NCBI GenBank assembly: GCA_021234155.1
Contig: JAJEKV010000005.1
Coordinates: forward strand, 18,024,089-18,088,088
Origin: Isoetes taiwanensis
Lineage: Eukaryota; Streptophyta; Lycopodiopsida; Isoetales; Isoetaceae
DNA length: 64,000 nt
Direction: 5' to 3'
Shown: piece after piece, positions 11,999 to 24,479 of the stretch
Position numbering within the stretch: the stretch's first letter is position 1
Layout of the letters: the number at the start of each line of letters is the position of its first letter
Made by a program: the position numbers and the translations under genes
The notes under the pieces: model-generated
Told to the model about the DNA's origin: nothing
The model's input: the letters and a program-made list of their open reading frames with translations, nothing else
Database searches by the model: none

Positions 11999-14944
11999 AC
12001 GAGCAAGGATGCTTGAAAAGATGGCCATCTTTTCTTAATTATTCCGGCGCCTCTCTATTCCCCTTTCGAGCTATGGCAGAGGTGCTTGAGCGGCGCCATG
12101 GCCCCCGAGGTTATCTGCTTTGTTTAGGTTCTCTAGAATTGAATATTTCATGAACATAAGATACATTTATCATGCTGACATGCTATTTTCTGCCACTAAA
12201 TTTGTTCCAGAAGAGTTATGCCAGGGGTCTTAGCCGCCAAATATTCAATACAAGTAATCCGCCCATTCGAATCCGAGCTTTAATCTATGAAATCAGGTAA
12301 TACTTACATGTTATTGGTCCTCTATCGCAGTGATACAGAAGAATCATGGCAGGCTCTTCCGATTCACTGCACCATAATCCAAGCAGTTCGGCTCTTGAGC
12401 TCTTTCAAGTTCTAAACTTTACCATGTTTACTAAGTTTTTGGTAAGTAACCCATGGTTTGCTCCCAATTCTTTATTAGCAACAAACAACGACTTGTGTTT
12501 GAGATTTTGCAGATTAAGATGCCTTAGTTTTGTTTTTCCATTAGTTCAGTTTATATGATTTGTTCCTGTCAATGTGGGTCCTATTCCATGTTGTCTTTCC
12601 ATGTCCTAGCTTCATCTAGTGTTCACTCTGTGCCTTGAATTCCTAACAGGAAGCCATGTTCTACATAAACATTCTTTGCACAGCAGAAGTTAGTATTGGT
12701 ATCACATTGTTTAATTCATGTTATATATTTTTCTTTAATGTTGTTAAGATTTGATTATATTCTATGCATGATTTCATGAAATTTCAAACAGACAAAAGTT
12801 TCTCCCCATTTCAAATCTATAAGGTTGTCCGATCCAATGTTGAGTGCATGTATATTATGAGAATTTAGAATTTGGCTACAATATGGTTATGCATTCAAGA
12901 GCTTACGATTCCGAGCATTTACATATTTTGATCCCCTTCTTCTATGCAAGTTAGCATCAGCTATTTAAAAATTGCGAATAAGATTCAGATGGGACATGTC
13001 TTGCACTGCAGTTCTATCTACTGAGCATATGAGTTTTATCTTGCATTAAGCTTCCATGGTTCTATGTATAAGCTCCTTACCATGTTATTCTGTTTGGGCA
13101 GGGTATTTATGACAACGGCAGCATTAGACATCTCTGATTGCAGCATAATGAAAAGTCCCTACAGTCCTTTAGCCCATTCTTCTGTTCTGCTGCAAGTTAA
13201 GATAGCAGGGGCATTTTTGTGCTTGGGTCAGGAAAGATTTGTTCTTGAGCAAGACTCTGTCATGCTTATAAAGCCAACCTATAAAGCCAACCGGACTGTA
13301 CCTTTAGTTCATTAGACAGATTGTTTCTTATGGGACAGGGTTAACTTGGAGCCTTCACCATTGGGACAATCTGGACAACACTATTCTGAAAGATATGGTT
13401 ATCTTCTCGAGCTCTGTTTTGCCATTAACTCCAATGATATGCAGTGCCGTTGAAGACCATACTGCTTATAAAACCTCTTATAAAACCCAGGCCCTGGTTT
13501 TTCCATATGCAGGCCCTGGTCTGGGAACATTTGAACTCCAGAGCTAAGCCGATAATATTTCTTGTTGCGGCCTGTATTTGAATTTCAACTTTGATGCTTG
13601 TTTTAGCTCTAAAATGTTTGATTTTAGCTCTCCTTGATTTCCGTCCCTTTCTTCAAAGAGACTTCTCTGATTTGAATATATGCAGGGAACCCTTGGACTG
13701 TCCAAGGTCCAAGCAACTATTAGCTGCAAAACGGTACACCACTTGCAACTTGGATGATATGTTTAAGATCAAAGCAGGAATACGGCAACACTTGCTATTT
13801 ATTCTCTTATTTTCTTACATGCAACACTTGGAGGTGGAATGAATTGAAGAGCCATTCAGGCGGTCCCCGTCAGAAGGTAAAGTTTCCATTTTGTTATGTT
13901 AATTCCTTTGTGTTTTTATGATTAGCCTTCTTTCCCTTTTGCTCTTTGTTTGGAGCTGAAACTGCTGTTGATATTTAGACCAGATTAAGAGTTTCTTCGT
14001 GTGGTCTTTCATGTGAGATTTTATTTGCTGTGGTTCGATACAGGTTTATGAAGAATTTAAGAATGCTAAACTTTCTTGTGGCAAACATTTGCTAGCAGCA
14101 AATATGGCAGTCATCAAATGATGGCTATCACAAATCGAGCATGTTGGCTGTGTTCTCAGGCATGTATTACACTGCAAGACACTACTGACTTTTGGCTCAT
14201 GCTCTGTGGCAAATCTTTTATCCTTCCTCCTGCTATGATTTTTAGGATCTGTTTTTTGCAAGGTCTTGGGACTATATCTGCGTTTGCTTAAATAATGATA
14301 AACAGTACTTTTCGCAGGAAGCGGGATGTCATGCTCAAAGTAGTAGTTGCGTTTTTAGACAATACGTCTTATACATGTATGTTTGTTTTTTCTATTCAGG
14401 GGTTTCTTTGAGCTATTGATCCAATAACATGAAATTAAATCAAGAAGATGGCTGCAGCAAGCAGGTTCCAACTATTGATATATACGATTCTGTTGGCAGA
14501 GCTTTTTAAGGCATACACGATTTATTTGTTAAGACCTGTATGTAGCTAAGTTATGTATTTTGGGATCTCTACTAGAGGTAACAAAATCCATATTGTTTCA
14601 GCTTATAAATAGCCGGTTGTTTGCTTCCCAAGCTTATTATTTATCTTTGGGGTTTAGGAAGTTATTTTGGTGCATCTATGCTTGACATCATCTGAGATCG
14701 ATGATGATGTGATTTAGATGCCAATGTGGTTTATATCCGCCAAGGTATTCCTTCTTTCCTTTCTTGGTTCTTTGTTCTATATTTTTGTCCGAATTTAACC
14801 CAAATTCTCATACGGCATTGGTATCGTGACTTGCTCCCTATCTATAATGTATATTTTGCTTTAATAGAAGGAATGCAGTCCGCTCGACTCCATTATGTAT
14901 GGTTTCTCTCTTAGGCCATGTTTACTATAGGCTCGCACATGATG
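11999..14944. other. No recognisable gene; possibly rest of the FPGS locus
   Basis: T-rich, intron-like sequence with many CAG/CTG words intact. Small open stretches at 12346-12558, 13064-13315 and 13591-13842 do not match a family I know. If the FPGS fragment is part of a real gene, its later exons would be here, but I could not find them. Confidence 0.35.
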
Positions 14945-15225
14945 TTTATCACTATATATATACAATTATATTGGGTGCCACAAATGATGTAGAGTCTCAA
15001 ATGGTGTAGAGATTATGCCACAAAATCTTGGTAGAGATTGATCTCGGTACCGGTCCATCTTGAGATGGGCCCGGTCCGGTGATGCCACCTCGTAACTCCC
15101 CGGGCACCCCACTTGTTGGTGTACCAAAACATTGGTGCAGTTGATCTCGACCAGCCCATCTCGAGATAGAACGCCCACAACAAAAGCCCCAAATTGGTAT
15201 CCTCGATTCGATTTCTCCATCAAAT
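14945..15225 (-). repeat. Right arm of the inverted repeat (type-3 element)
   Basis: Inverted copy of 8335-8649. It begins at a short TA tract ('tatatatacaattatattgg') and ends with 'aaagccccaaattggtatcc'. The arm stops about 25 bp before the start codon of the eL24 copy, so the element sits in the 5' flank of that gene copy. Confidence 0.85.
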
Positions 15226-15248
15226 CTCATCTCGCGGGGAGCAAAGCT

Positions 15249-15732
15249 ATGGTGTTGAAGGCGAGCTCACATTAAACCGGTAGGCGAAAGATCTATCGTG
15301 CCGTGGCATTCGTTTTGTGAGGGGGTGATTCGCGAGTTTTCTCTTCATCAATTCAAAATGCAAGAGCTACTTCCATAACGGGCTCGATCCCCCAAGCTCA
15401 CATGGGTGCCCTCGAAGCAAAACATAAAAAGGATGCCCATGCAGAGGTTTGTGAAGAAGCGGTACCAAGACTACGACAAGCCTTATTCTAGGTCCATTGT
15501 GGGTGACTCTTTGGAGGTTATTCGGAAAAAAGAAGTGAGAAAAGCGAAGTTCGTATTCTTTGCTGCAGTGAAGGCACTCTCTCAAGGAAATCAAGGGTGA
15601 ATTAAGCATGACTAAGGATGAGAAGAAGGCTAAGAAGGCTGAGGCTATTGCTAAGTCTACTAAAGTTAAGGGTCTTTGTTAAGAAGGGTCCGTAAAGGTC
15701 CCAAGCTTGGTGGTGGTGGTGGAAAGCGTTGA
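15249..15732 (+). pseudogene. RPL24: Ribosomal protein eL24, intronless copy with frameshifts
   Basis: The conceptual protein starts MVLK, continues through 'RVF' and 'WVPSKQNIK', then 'KKRY', 'DKPYSRSIVGDSLEVIRKK', 'TKDEKKAKKAEAIAKSTKVK' and ends in a 'KLGGGGGKR' tail. These are the landmarks of cytosolic large-subunit protein eL24 (L24e), and total length (484 bp) fits the family's roughly 160 residues. The reading frame is broken several times, notably near 15265-15330 and 15530-15600. No intron interrupts the coding region, whereas plant RPL24 genes normally have them, so a processed retrocopy is my preferred reading. I do not see a poly(A) tail. The breaks near the start fall where CTG/CAG codons are expected, so some may be base-calling errors. 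Confidence 0.8.
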
Positions 15733-16958
15733 GCTTGGTATGTTCATTTATTACTTTCTTCTAGTTTGTTTGAACTCCGTTTGATCCATAAAGCGTATGA
15801 TCCGATGGCGTTTTTGTGAACACGCATTTTACTCTTTGTTCTTTGTATTTTGATCAAGAAGTGTATAGCATTGGGATCAATCGGATATGTGAATGCTCAT
15901 ATTTCTTTTGCTTTACATTAATTTTTCCTTTCCATCTTGTTTCTAGTGCATCATTGTAAGTTTGTGTTATGCCTTTGTGCTCAGTCCATCTTATCATCTT
16001 TGTATTATTGCGTTTTGGGTTTACTTTTATGGTTGCTCATTTAATTAGCTATACCTTCTTTCAATTTGTGGTTCCCGATTGTGGTATTCTATTGTGATTC
16101 GGTTGATCAATGGCGGCTTTGAATGGAGATGAACCTTTCATTCTTTCGGAACTCGCCCGACCTCTGTTTCCTTTTGCTTGGTCGTTGGTCTATAGCTTCT
16201 TTCTTGGGGCATGATAAAAGGTGCTCTTGAAGCTTGAAGTAGGTATATCTGGTTACGGGTTTTATGCGGCTGTAAGATCTTTGCGATTGCAAAGCTACGG
16301 GAACAATTGACAAATGCCGCGAGAAGATGTAGTAGATAATGTCATTCCCGCCATTGGAGTTGCTTTGCACCTTCTTAAGACTAGGTATTTTAGACTCTTT
16401 TGTTTTTCTATGGGATCGTAGAATGTTTGTCTATGCTTTGCAAGTTTGTAAGGTCAATGGGCATGATTCGCAAAAGCAGTGGTGTGGCCTGGTTCCACGA
16501 GACCCCAAAAGCGAGGGGCCTTGTGGTCCGTGAGGATGCATGAAAAAGACAATTTTTTTTTACGACATGTTTCCATCATTACTTTATTCGCGTGTCTGTC
16601 TAAAGTGGTCTAGATTTGCTGCAAATTATTTGCATTTCCAAGTAGCAAAATATTCTGATTTTCCACAGTTTAGTTTGAGCAAAAATGAGTTCTTTTTTTT
16701 TGGCGGGGATGGAGTATATGTTCAACATGGTAGCTTCTGAGAATGACAAATAGCTAGGTCTACATTTTAATATTATAGAGGCGCTTCATCAATGTAGGTG
16801 AGTTTTTATGCAAAATGTTGATGCAAAATGTATTTGTTGCAGATTCCATCTTGCTTAAAGAAGCATTATATATCTTCTTCTTGAGAACTAGAGTTTATGG
16901 AGCACGCTAGAGACAAGAAAATGGCATTCCGGGGAGTGTGAGCAATCTAGAAAAAAGC
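15733..16958. other. Downstream of eL24; no recognisable gene
   Basis: T-rich sequence that would contain the 3' UTR of the eL24 copy. An open stretch starting at 16109 ('MAALNGDEPFILSELARP') and another at 16460-16530 read plausibly but match nothing I know. Confidence 0.35.
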
Positions 16959-19373
16959 ATTTTGGCAATCTAGCAGAGCAATTTGCCAATGTCTATTGCT
17001 TGGAGCAAATGGTATGTGTTTTTTCTTGCACTGATGATATTTTCATTTACTCTGTATTGCAATGATTAGATCAACGTTTCTAATTTGCCTTCTTCTATTT
17101 GCATCATCACAAGAATCATGACTAGGCCAATTTCTCCTTTGATCTTCTTGCAGCATTTTCAGGGTGGATCACATCATGCATCAAGACTTCTATCATGGAT
17201 CATTGAATAGTTTTACAGGAACTGCAAGGTACATCAACATTAGACCAGCATTTTTGTGCTGCAATGCTTTGAATCTCTTGGCCTGTGAGTGGTTGCATTT
17301 TGTCGGGGATTAAAGTTTTTGATTTAGCTTGAGTGATGTTGCAGCCTGGTCTTCAGATATTGAACCCGTGACTAAAGCATCTTATTTACACGTTGTCATA
17401 CCGTTATGAGGCTTTGACTCAAGACCTTATGGCGCTAACATATGCAAGGCCACTAGATCAAACTCATTTCATATTCAACTTGAATAATACTGCCAAATAT
17501 CCCCCCCCGACCGGTCTATATAGGCTTAGCATTACTTCTTAGTTTTCACTCTGCATGGGTTTCAGAGCCAAGTGCTTTTTGTCCATGCTACATGCTATAT
17601 TGCGTCTACTTGTTACTGCATGGTTGGAAGTCTTTTGAGTGGCCTTTTGTTTTAACAGGGTCACCAAGGTTGTGTCAATGCTTTAGCTTGGAACTCAAAG
17701 CGGGACTCTTTTGCTCGGGTTTTGATGACATGAAGGTAAGTCTCCTGCAAATTTGTTGTCTTTGGTGATAAATTAACATATAAACATTGTCCTATATATC
17801 GAGGTGAATCTACGGGAATATGGCATCTCGATTATGTAAGCCGGCTTTTTGTTGTTATTTTAATCGGCAATTGATTTCTAATCCTCTAATAACAAATATG
17901 ATGTTCCACAGGACTGAGGCTTGGATCTTACACATGTCACGTTCGGTCCTAATGGGGAGGAGGTGCTTTTAAGTTATAGCGGGGAATATGTTTATCTAAT
18001 AGTAACCATGGTGTCTAATAGTAAGTGTATACATTAACCAACTAGTGATCATAAGAACAAATTCTGTGCTGGTCCACAGCTTTATTTGGGCCACATATTA
18101 TTATCTATTATTGCAAATACTTTTTAAGTTCTTGAAGACCTTGGTCTGCACTTCTTTTCTCTAATATTGGCTTCCTTTAGAAGTTGCCTTCTATGATACT
18201 CTTTGTTGTTATGCTTCGCGATTCTCAGCGTTTTTGTGGGCAAGGTCCCCCTAGTTTATAATTTCCTGTATCTTATAAGATCCTTGATTCTTTCTTAGGT
18301 CTTTTATCTGGAGAAATAGATGTAATTGGACCAGGGGCTTTTAAATGAGTGGCTGGAAGTTCCCAACATGGAAGACGTATTTGCAATAGGTTATTGTGTT
18401 AGCTATTCGAAGAGCACTGGGAAAAATATGCTGCCAGCATTAGCCCAGGTAATTTTTTCTTTGCAAACATAGTTAAAACCCGTTTCTGAATTGAGTGCAC
18501 TAGAGATGTCTTGTGAAGCATATGTATTTTTTGCCGAACAATGCAGCTCAAAACATTGCAGCCCAACGTGTATGCTATACCGAATTCTAAGCCCGTGGAA
18601 TGCTTTGCGTTTTTCTATGAGAGTGTGTGACCTCTTCAGTAAAATGTTTTTCTTGAAAACAATCTATTAATCTTTGCTTAAAACATTTCTTTCTAGCGGT
18701 AGCATTCTGCTCAAAATCCAGGTAGCTACTCAGCCAAAGGATGTGTAGCATTCTGTTATCACAATGACTGTATTTTTAATAACCACCAACATCAGATTCA
18801 CTAGGTTTGCCAAGGCCAGCATTGGATTTTGGCCATTGTGCAGTTCTAGCCTTCCTATCAGACAATTGAGTCCAATGGCCTGCCTACGGTACTTGCGCGA
18901 CTCCCAAATAACTCTTGAACTCCGGTTATAATTGACAAATGGAGTAGGATGCAGTTCCATATGTGTATAATAAACATCTTGTGAGCAAGGTTTCTTCAAG
19001 TCTTAAATAGATCTCGCTATTGAAGGCCCCTGTTATTACTCTGCTGTAAAATTAGAGCAGCAAATGCATTTTGTCATATTCGACATATTTAGATTAGGAA
19101 TTTGAAAATTGTGTGCCTAGCGTTACTTTCAGGTCTTTCCTTAAGCTTTCAAATGAATGCTCCTGTTGGCAAAACAGAGCTTGCATTTGCAAGGTATGGC
19201 AATCCTACCATAGGCATTGTCTTGTTTGGGATGGACAGACAGCTGTTGTTGATATTATGAAGAAGTAGTTAACCTATTTACATGCTTTTAGTTTGTAAGC
19301 TGAATGTTAATGGAGTGAATGCAGTCATTTGGAATTAAATTCATCCATGTTTATATGGTTGCCTGGCGTTAGA
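16959..19373 (+). repeat. 2.4-kb tandem duplication, copy 1
   Basis: This segment recurs almost base for base at 19374-21795. Both begin 'cattttggcaatctagcaga' and end near 'atatggttgcc'. Differences are mostly short and often at CAG/CTG words. It carries the WD40 gene fragment described separately. Confidence 0.9.
17659..18001 (+). pseudogene. ASG2/WDTC1-type WD40 protein fragment, copy 1
   Basis: Same three exons as at 20075-20417, but with more damage. The first exon (17659-17735) has lost bases ('aactcaaagcgggactc', 'tgctcggg'), which breaks 'GHQGCVNALAW..' after NS. The second reads 'cgaggtgaatctacggg' where copy 2 has 'caggtgaatctctggg', so the acceptor AG shifts and the WD tryptophan becomes Arg. 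The third still encodes 'THVTFGPNGEEVLLSYSG'. Either this copy is a decayed duplicate or it carries base-calling errors. Confidence 0.65.
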
Positions 19374-21795
19374 CATTTTGGCAATCTAGCAGAGCAATTT
19401 GCCAATGTCTATTGCTTGGAGCAAATGGTATGTGTCTTTTCTTGCACTGATGATATTTTCATTTACTCTGTATTGCAATGATTAGATCAACGTTTCTAAT
19501 TTGCCTTCTTCTATTTGCATCATCACAAGAATCATGACTAGGCCAATTTCTCCTTTGATCTTCTTGCAGCATTTTCAGGGTGGATCACATCATGCATCAA
19601 GACTTCTATCATGGATCATTGAATAGTTTTACAGGAACTGCAAGGTACATCAACATTAGACCAGCATTTTTGTGTTGCACTGCTTTGAATCTCTTGGCCT
19701 GTGAGTTGTTGCATTTTGTCGGGGATTAAAGTTTTTGATTTAGCTTGAGTGATGTTGCAGCCTGGTCTTCAGATATTGAACCCGTGACTAAAGCATCTTA
19801 TTTACACGTTGTCATACCGTTATGAGGCTTTGACTCAAGACCTTATGGCGCTAACATATGCAAGGCCACTAGATCAAACTCCTTTCATATTCAACTTGAA
19901 TAATACTGCCAAATATCCCCCCCGACCGGTCTATATAGGCTTAGCATTACTTCTTAGTTTTCACTCTGCATGGGTTTCAGAGCCAAGTGCTTTTTGTCCA
20001 TGCTACATGCTATATTGCGTCTACTTGTTACTGCATGGTTGGAAGTCTTTTGAGTGGCCTTTTGTTTTTAACAGGGTCACCAAGGTTGTGTCAATGCTTT
20101 AGCTTGGAACTCAAACGGGACTCTTTTGCTCTCGGGTTTTGATGACATGAAGGTAAGTCTCCTGCAAATTTGTTGTGCTGGTGATAAATTAACATATAAA
20201 CATTGTCCTATATATCAGGTGAATCTCTGGGAATATGGCATCTCTGATTATGTAAGCCGTGCTTTGTTGTTATTTTAATCTGGCAATTGATTTCTAATCC
20301 TCTAATAACAAATATGATGTTCCACAGGACTGAGGCTTGGATCTTACACATGTCACGTTCGGTCCTAATGGGGAGGAGGTGCTTTTAAGTTATAGCGGGG
20401 AATATGTTTATCTAATAGTAACCATGGTGTCCAATAGTAAGTGTATACATTAACCAACTAGTGATCATAAGAACAAATTAAATATTTGGTCCCACTGACT
20501 TTATTTGGGCCACATATTATTATCTATTATTGCAAATACTTTTTAAGTTCTTGAAGACCTTGGTGCGCACTTCTTTTCTCTAATATTGGCTTCCTTTAGA
20601 AGTTGCCTTCTATGATACTCTTTGTTGTTATGCTTCGCGATTCTCAGCGTTTTTGTGGGCAAGGTCCCCCTAGTTTATAATTTCCTGTATCTTATAAGAT
20701 CCTTGATTCTTTCTTAGGTCTTTTATCTGGAGAAATAGATGTAATTGGACCAGGGGCTTTTAAATGAGTGGCTGGAAGTTCCCAACATGGAAGGCGTATT
20801 TGCAATAGGTTATTGTGTTAGCTATTGAAGAGCTTTGGGAAAAATATCTTGCCCGGCATTAGCCGGGTAATTTTTTTCTTTGCAAACATAGTTTAAAACC
20901 CGTTTTTGAATTGAGTGCACTAGAGATGTCTTGTGAAGCCTATGTATTTTTTGCCGAACAATGCAGCTCAAAACATTGCAGCCCAGTGTGTATGCTATAC
21001 CGAGTTCTAAGCCCGTGGAATGCTTTTGTTTTTTTTCTATGAGAGTGTGTGACCTCTTGAAGAAAATGTTTTTCTTGAAAACAATCTATTAATCTTTGCT
21101 TAAAACATTTCTTTCTAGCGGTAGCATTCTGCTCAAAATCCGGTAGCTACTCACCCAAAGGATGTGTAGCATTCATTATCACAATATTTGTATTTTTAAT
21201 AACCACCAACATCGAGATTCACTAGGTTTGCCAAGGCCAGCATTGGATTTTGGCCATTGTGCAGTTCTAGCCTTCCTATCAGACAATTGAGTCCAATGGC
21301 CTGCCTATGGGTACTTGAGACTCCCAAATAACTCTTGAACTCCGGTTATAATTGACAAATGGAGTAGGATGCAGTTCCATATGTGTATAATAAACATCTT
21401 GTGAGCAAGGTTTCTTCAAGTCTTAAATAGATCTCGCTATTGAAGGCCCTGTTATTACTCTGCTGTAAAATTAGAGCAGCAAATGCATTTTGTCATATTC
21501 GACATATTTAGATTAGAATTTGAAAATTGTGTGCCTAGCGTTACTTTCAGGGTGTCTTTCCTTAAGCTTTCAAATGAATGCTCTGTTGGCAAAACAGAGC
21601 TTGCATTTAAAAGGTATGGCAATCCTACCATAGGCATTGTCTTGTTTGGGATGGATGAGACAGCTGTTGTTGATATTATGAAGAAGTAGTTAACCTATTT
21701 ACATGCTTTTAGTTTGTAAGCTGAATGTTAATGGAGTGAATGCAGTCATTTGGAATTAAATTCATCCATGTTTATATGGTTGCCCTGGCGTTAGA
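19374..21795 (+). repeat. 2.4-kb tandem duplication, copy 2
   Basis: Direct copy of 16959-19373 lying immediately after it. It is the better preserved copy for the WD40 exons. After 21795 the sequence becomes unique. Confidence 0.9.
20075..20417 (+). pseudogene. ASG2/WDTC1-type WD40 protein fragment, copy 2
   Basis: Exon 20075-20152 (acceptor 'acag', donor 'gtaagt') encodes 'GHQGCVNALAWNSNGTLLLS' followed by GFDDMK. Exon 20219-20251 encodes VNLWEYGISDY. Exon 20328-20417 encodes 'LTHVTFGPNGEEVLLSYSG' plus EYVYLI. This matches the first WD repeat and a late WD repeat of the plant DCAF-type protein ASG2 and animal WDTC1, substrate receptors of CUL4-DDB1 ubiquitin ligases with WD40 and TPR parts. 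The middle WD repeats are missing between the second and third exons, and the third has a frame problem at its start. No TPR region is clearly legible downstream. I read this as an internally deleted gene fragment. Confidence 0.75.
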
Positions 21796-24120
21796 ACTTG
21801 GCAAGAGGTTTTATGTATGAAAGCCTCACGGAATATGGATCTAATTCTCCTCCCCGGCTTGCTATGTCCAGTCATGTTCTAGATTCTGTTGGGCCTCTTC
21901 TTTGCTATATCAGAACATGCTAGATGGCTTCTTGAGATCATTTAGCGATTGGTATTATACGTTATAAGTGGCTCGTTCTAGTTTTGTTTCTCCAGGTTGC
22001 CTTGCTGATGCCATGATTTGTGAGTACCCATTTGTGAGCTTTACCCGGATCAGAGTTTGAAGTGGTCCTTGAGCTTGGTCGGAAGGCCAATGCCTTTAGT
22101 GATTAAATGTCTTTTATGAAGAACAATCTTCACAAGTCTTCACAAGGCAGGTGTTAATTTATGTTATGCGATTCAGTTAGTAAGTTAATGATCTAGCATG
22201 ATATTTACTCTTGCTCAAGGATTACTTTAACTGTTGTTCTGGTCTTGCAGTTGGTAAGGCTCATTGCCCATGTCTCTCGTGGAAGGCTCTCCATCCGGTG
22301 TTTCACGTAATTTGCAACCTTTCTATAGAATAATATGATGAATGAATGTTCTTTTATAGGATGTTTAGAACTTGGAGGCCAAGAAACACCACTTGAAAAT
22401 GGCGTTTTTTTAAACGCCACCTCTTTCATAGATTGTTGGCCTCTGTTTTTTGTTATTATTAATTGTTTCTTTGATAACTTTCTTGCGGTCCTTTTTTCTT
22501 ACGATAGGTGGAATTTTCATTCGAAAGTTGATCGATGAAACCAAATTCGGCCTGTTCTAAGCGCTCTTAAAAGGATTGAGCCAATAAATTTCTGATTATA
22601 GCAAGCGATGGGGCACAATATCGCATGCCAAGAAATCCGGGAAAAATATCAAATTCGGATTGCCATATAGGAGATCTTCGCGATTTTTTGCATCTGTTGG
22701 TAGGTCACAAAATCTGTTTCTTTTAGTTATTTCGCGGCAAAAAAATGATCTTGACCAACTAGGAAATCACAGTCGTCTTTGCATCGGAGGGACAAATGAG
22801 GCCGGACGCTAGATCTTATGAGGGAAAGAAAACTGAAGAAAATGAGATGGGTAAACTGGAAGATAAGTTGGAACTGCAGACTCTTGATGAGTCTTACTTC
22901 GAAGCTATTCATAGACATTAACTGAAGACAAAGCGCCCTGTCTTAGCAAAATTTGACTGGAAAAAAGGAACCCGTATAAAATTGTCAAACCCCATACCCA
23001 CAATGCTGACCATTAACTCTGCAGAGATTATAGGTTTAGATTGTTTTCCTATTACCAGCTTGGAGCTAATGGCCACTTATTATTGCTAAAATGTGGCAAC
23101 GATCTGAGGCATGGAGGAAAACCAGAAATCTCGACAGTTCCAGCTATCAGTGCCAACAATCAAGTGCTTCTTGCAGGCTCTCGTTGCAAAATGTGGTGTG
23201 TTGGTTTATCTCGTTACATTGTTTTATTTATCTCAATTGCATAAGCTCAAAAATGCTTGAGACTTTGGCTTAATTAAAGAGACAATCATGAAACATCTCG
23301 TACAATAACTTCAAACGTATGATCTGCATTATTATTTGATCCGCTTTATTTTAATGTAACATGTGCGATTCTTGTCTCTACAAATTGCCCATACTTGATG
23401 TCACTATATTATCAATTTGTTTTATCCATTTTACCATTGTGGAAAAGTTCAGATATTGATGAAGAAGGTGATTCCGTCTTTAGCCAAGTGAAGGTATTTG
23501 CAGATACATTCAAAGAACATGTGAGGAGATTGCTCAGATATTTAAAATAATAACATCCAATATTTGAATGGATCCCTGCCAATTGTAATACGGTATGTAT
23601 TGAAATTTCTGAGCAAACCAACATCAATTTCTGAAATATCTAATGGTACGAATAGTATATGGAGGTATGCTGGCTAGGAGCTAACGCATAAAATATTTTA
23701 GGCATGATTAAATTCCTCCTGTAATGAACCGATTAAGTTGGAGTTCCTCCAGGTCATCCTGCTCCCGGGGGAGGAGTTAGAAACTAGAACCAAGTCTCCG
23801 CCTATGGCTTCAACTACTTGTTTTTTGCCGGAATTCTCTAGCCCGACTCAAGCTTGCATATCGTGTCCTTTTCTTTGATGGTATTTTTAAATTGTATAAT
23901 TGTAGGGCCCTTGCTCATGTTATGGACTCTAGAGATCAGCTCTCACAGGAGGAGCATAGAAGAAAACGAGAGCCCATAATGAAGCTTGTGGACCTCTTCA
24001 AGCAACATATAGAAGAAACGAGAGCCCATAATGAAACTTGTGACCTCTTCAAGGTCTTCTTTGCTAATACGTGTACATAACGGCCAAGTGAGTAATTAAG
24101 CAACCCGATTTGGAATGTAA
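21796..24120 (+). other. Unassigned, intron-like region with a weak PP2C-like stretch
   Basis: Around 22535-22605 the bases translate, with one frame change, to 'IRPVLSALKRIEP' and 'FLIIASDG', which resembles the C-terminal core of plant PP2C phosphatases (FLIxASDG). The support is thin. Other open stretches (23041-23244; 23892-24080, 'LAHVMDSRDQLSQEEHRRK') match nothing I know. The region could be the tail of the WD40 locus or separate gene debris. Confidence 0.3.
23957..24055 (+). repeat. Tandem duplication of about 50 bp
   Basis: 'agaagaaaacgagagcccat' with 'aatgaagcttgtggacctct' is followed directly by a second copy ('agaagaaacgagagcccata', 'atgaaacttgtgacctcttc'). The two differ by small indels. 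Confidence 0.8.
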
Positions 24121-24479
24121 GCCTCCCGGATCACGCGTGTCCGGCAAACATAATTATGCGCTTAGCTAAAAGGCTAGTCACAACTTGCTCTTATGTAATC
24201 GCTACTTGTGTGTTCTTGCAAGTAAAACTTCTCTCTAGATTTGGTTATCCTAGGATAAATCGACATGCAAACTCTATCATCTCCAGAAGTTAAGGATATA
24301 ATGGCTCGGGGAAAACTTTTGCAATTTGGTAGAATGTTGTGTCTCCATATGCATTATGCTTTGCCTTTCAGGGTAAATTATTTTATGACTTTAGGTTGCA
24401 TGGATTAGGTCACCTTTTGTAGATCAATGACCTTGGAGAACAATAAGAAATGTACAATTCATAGTATGATTGTTTTTGA

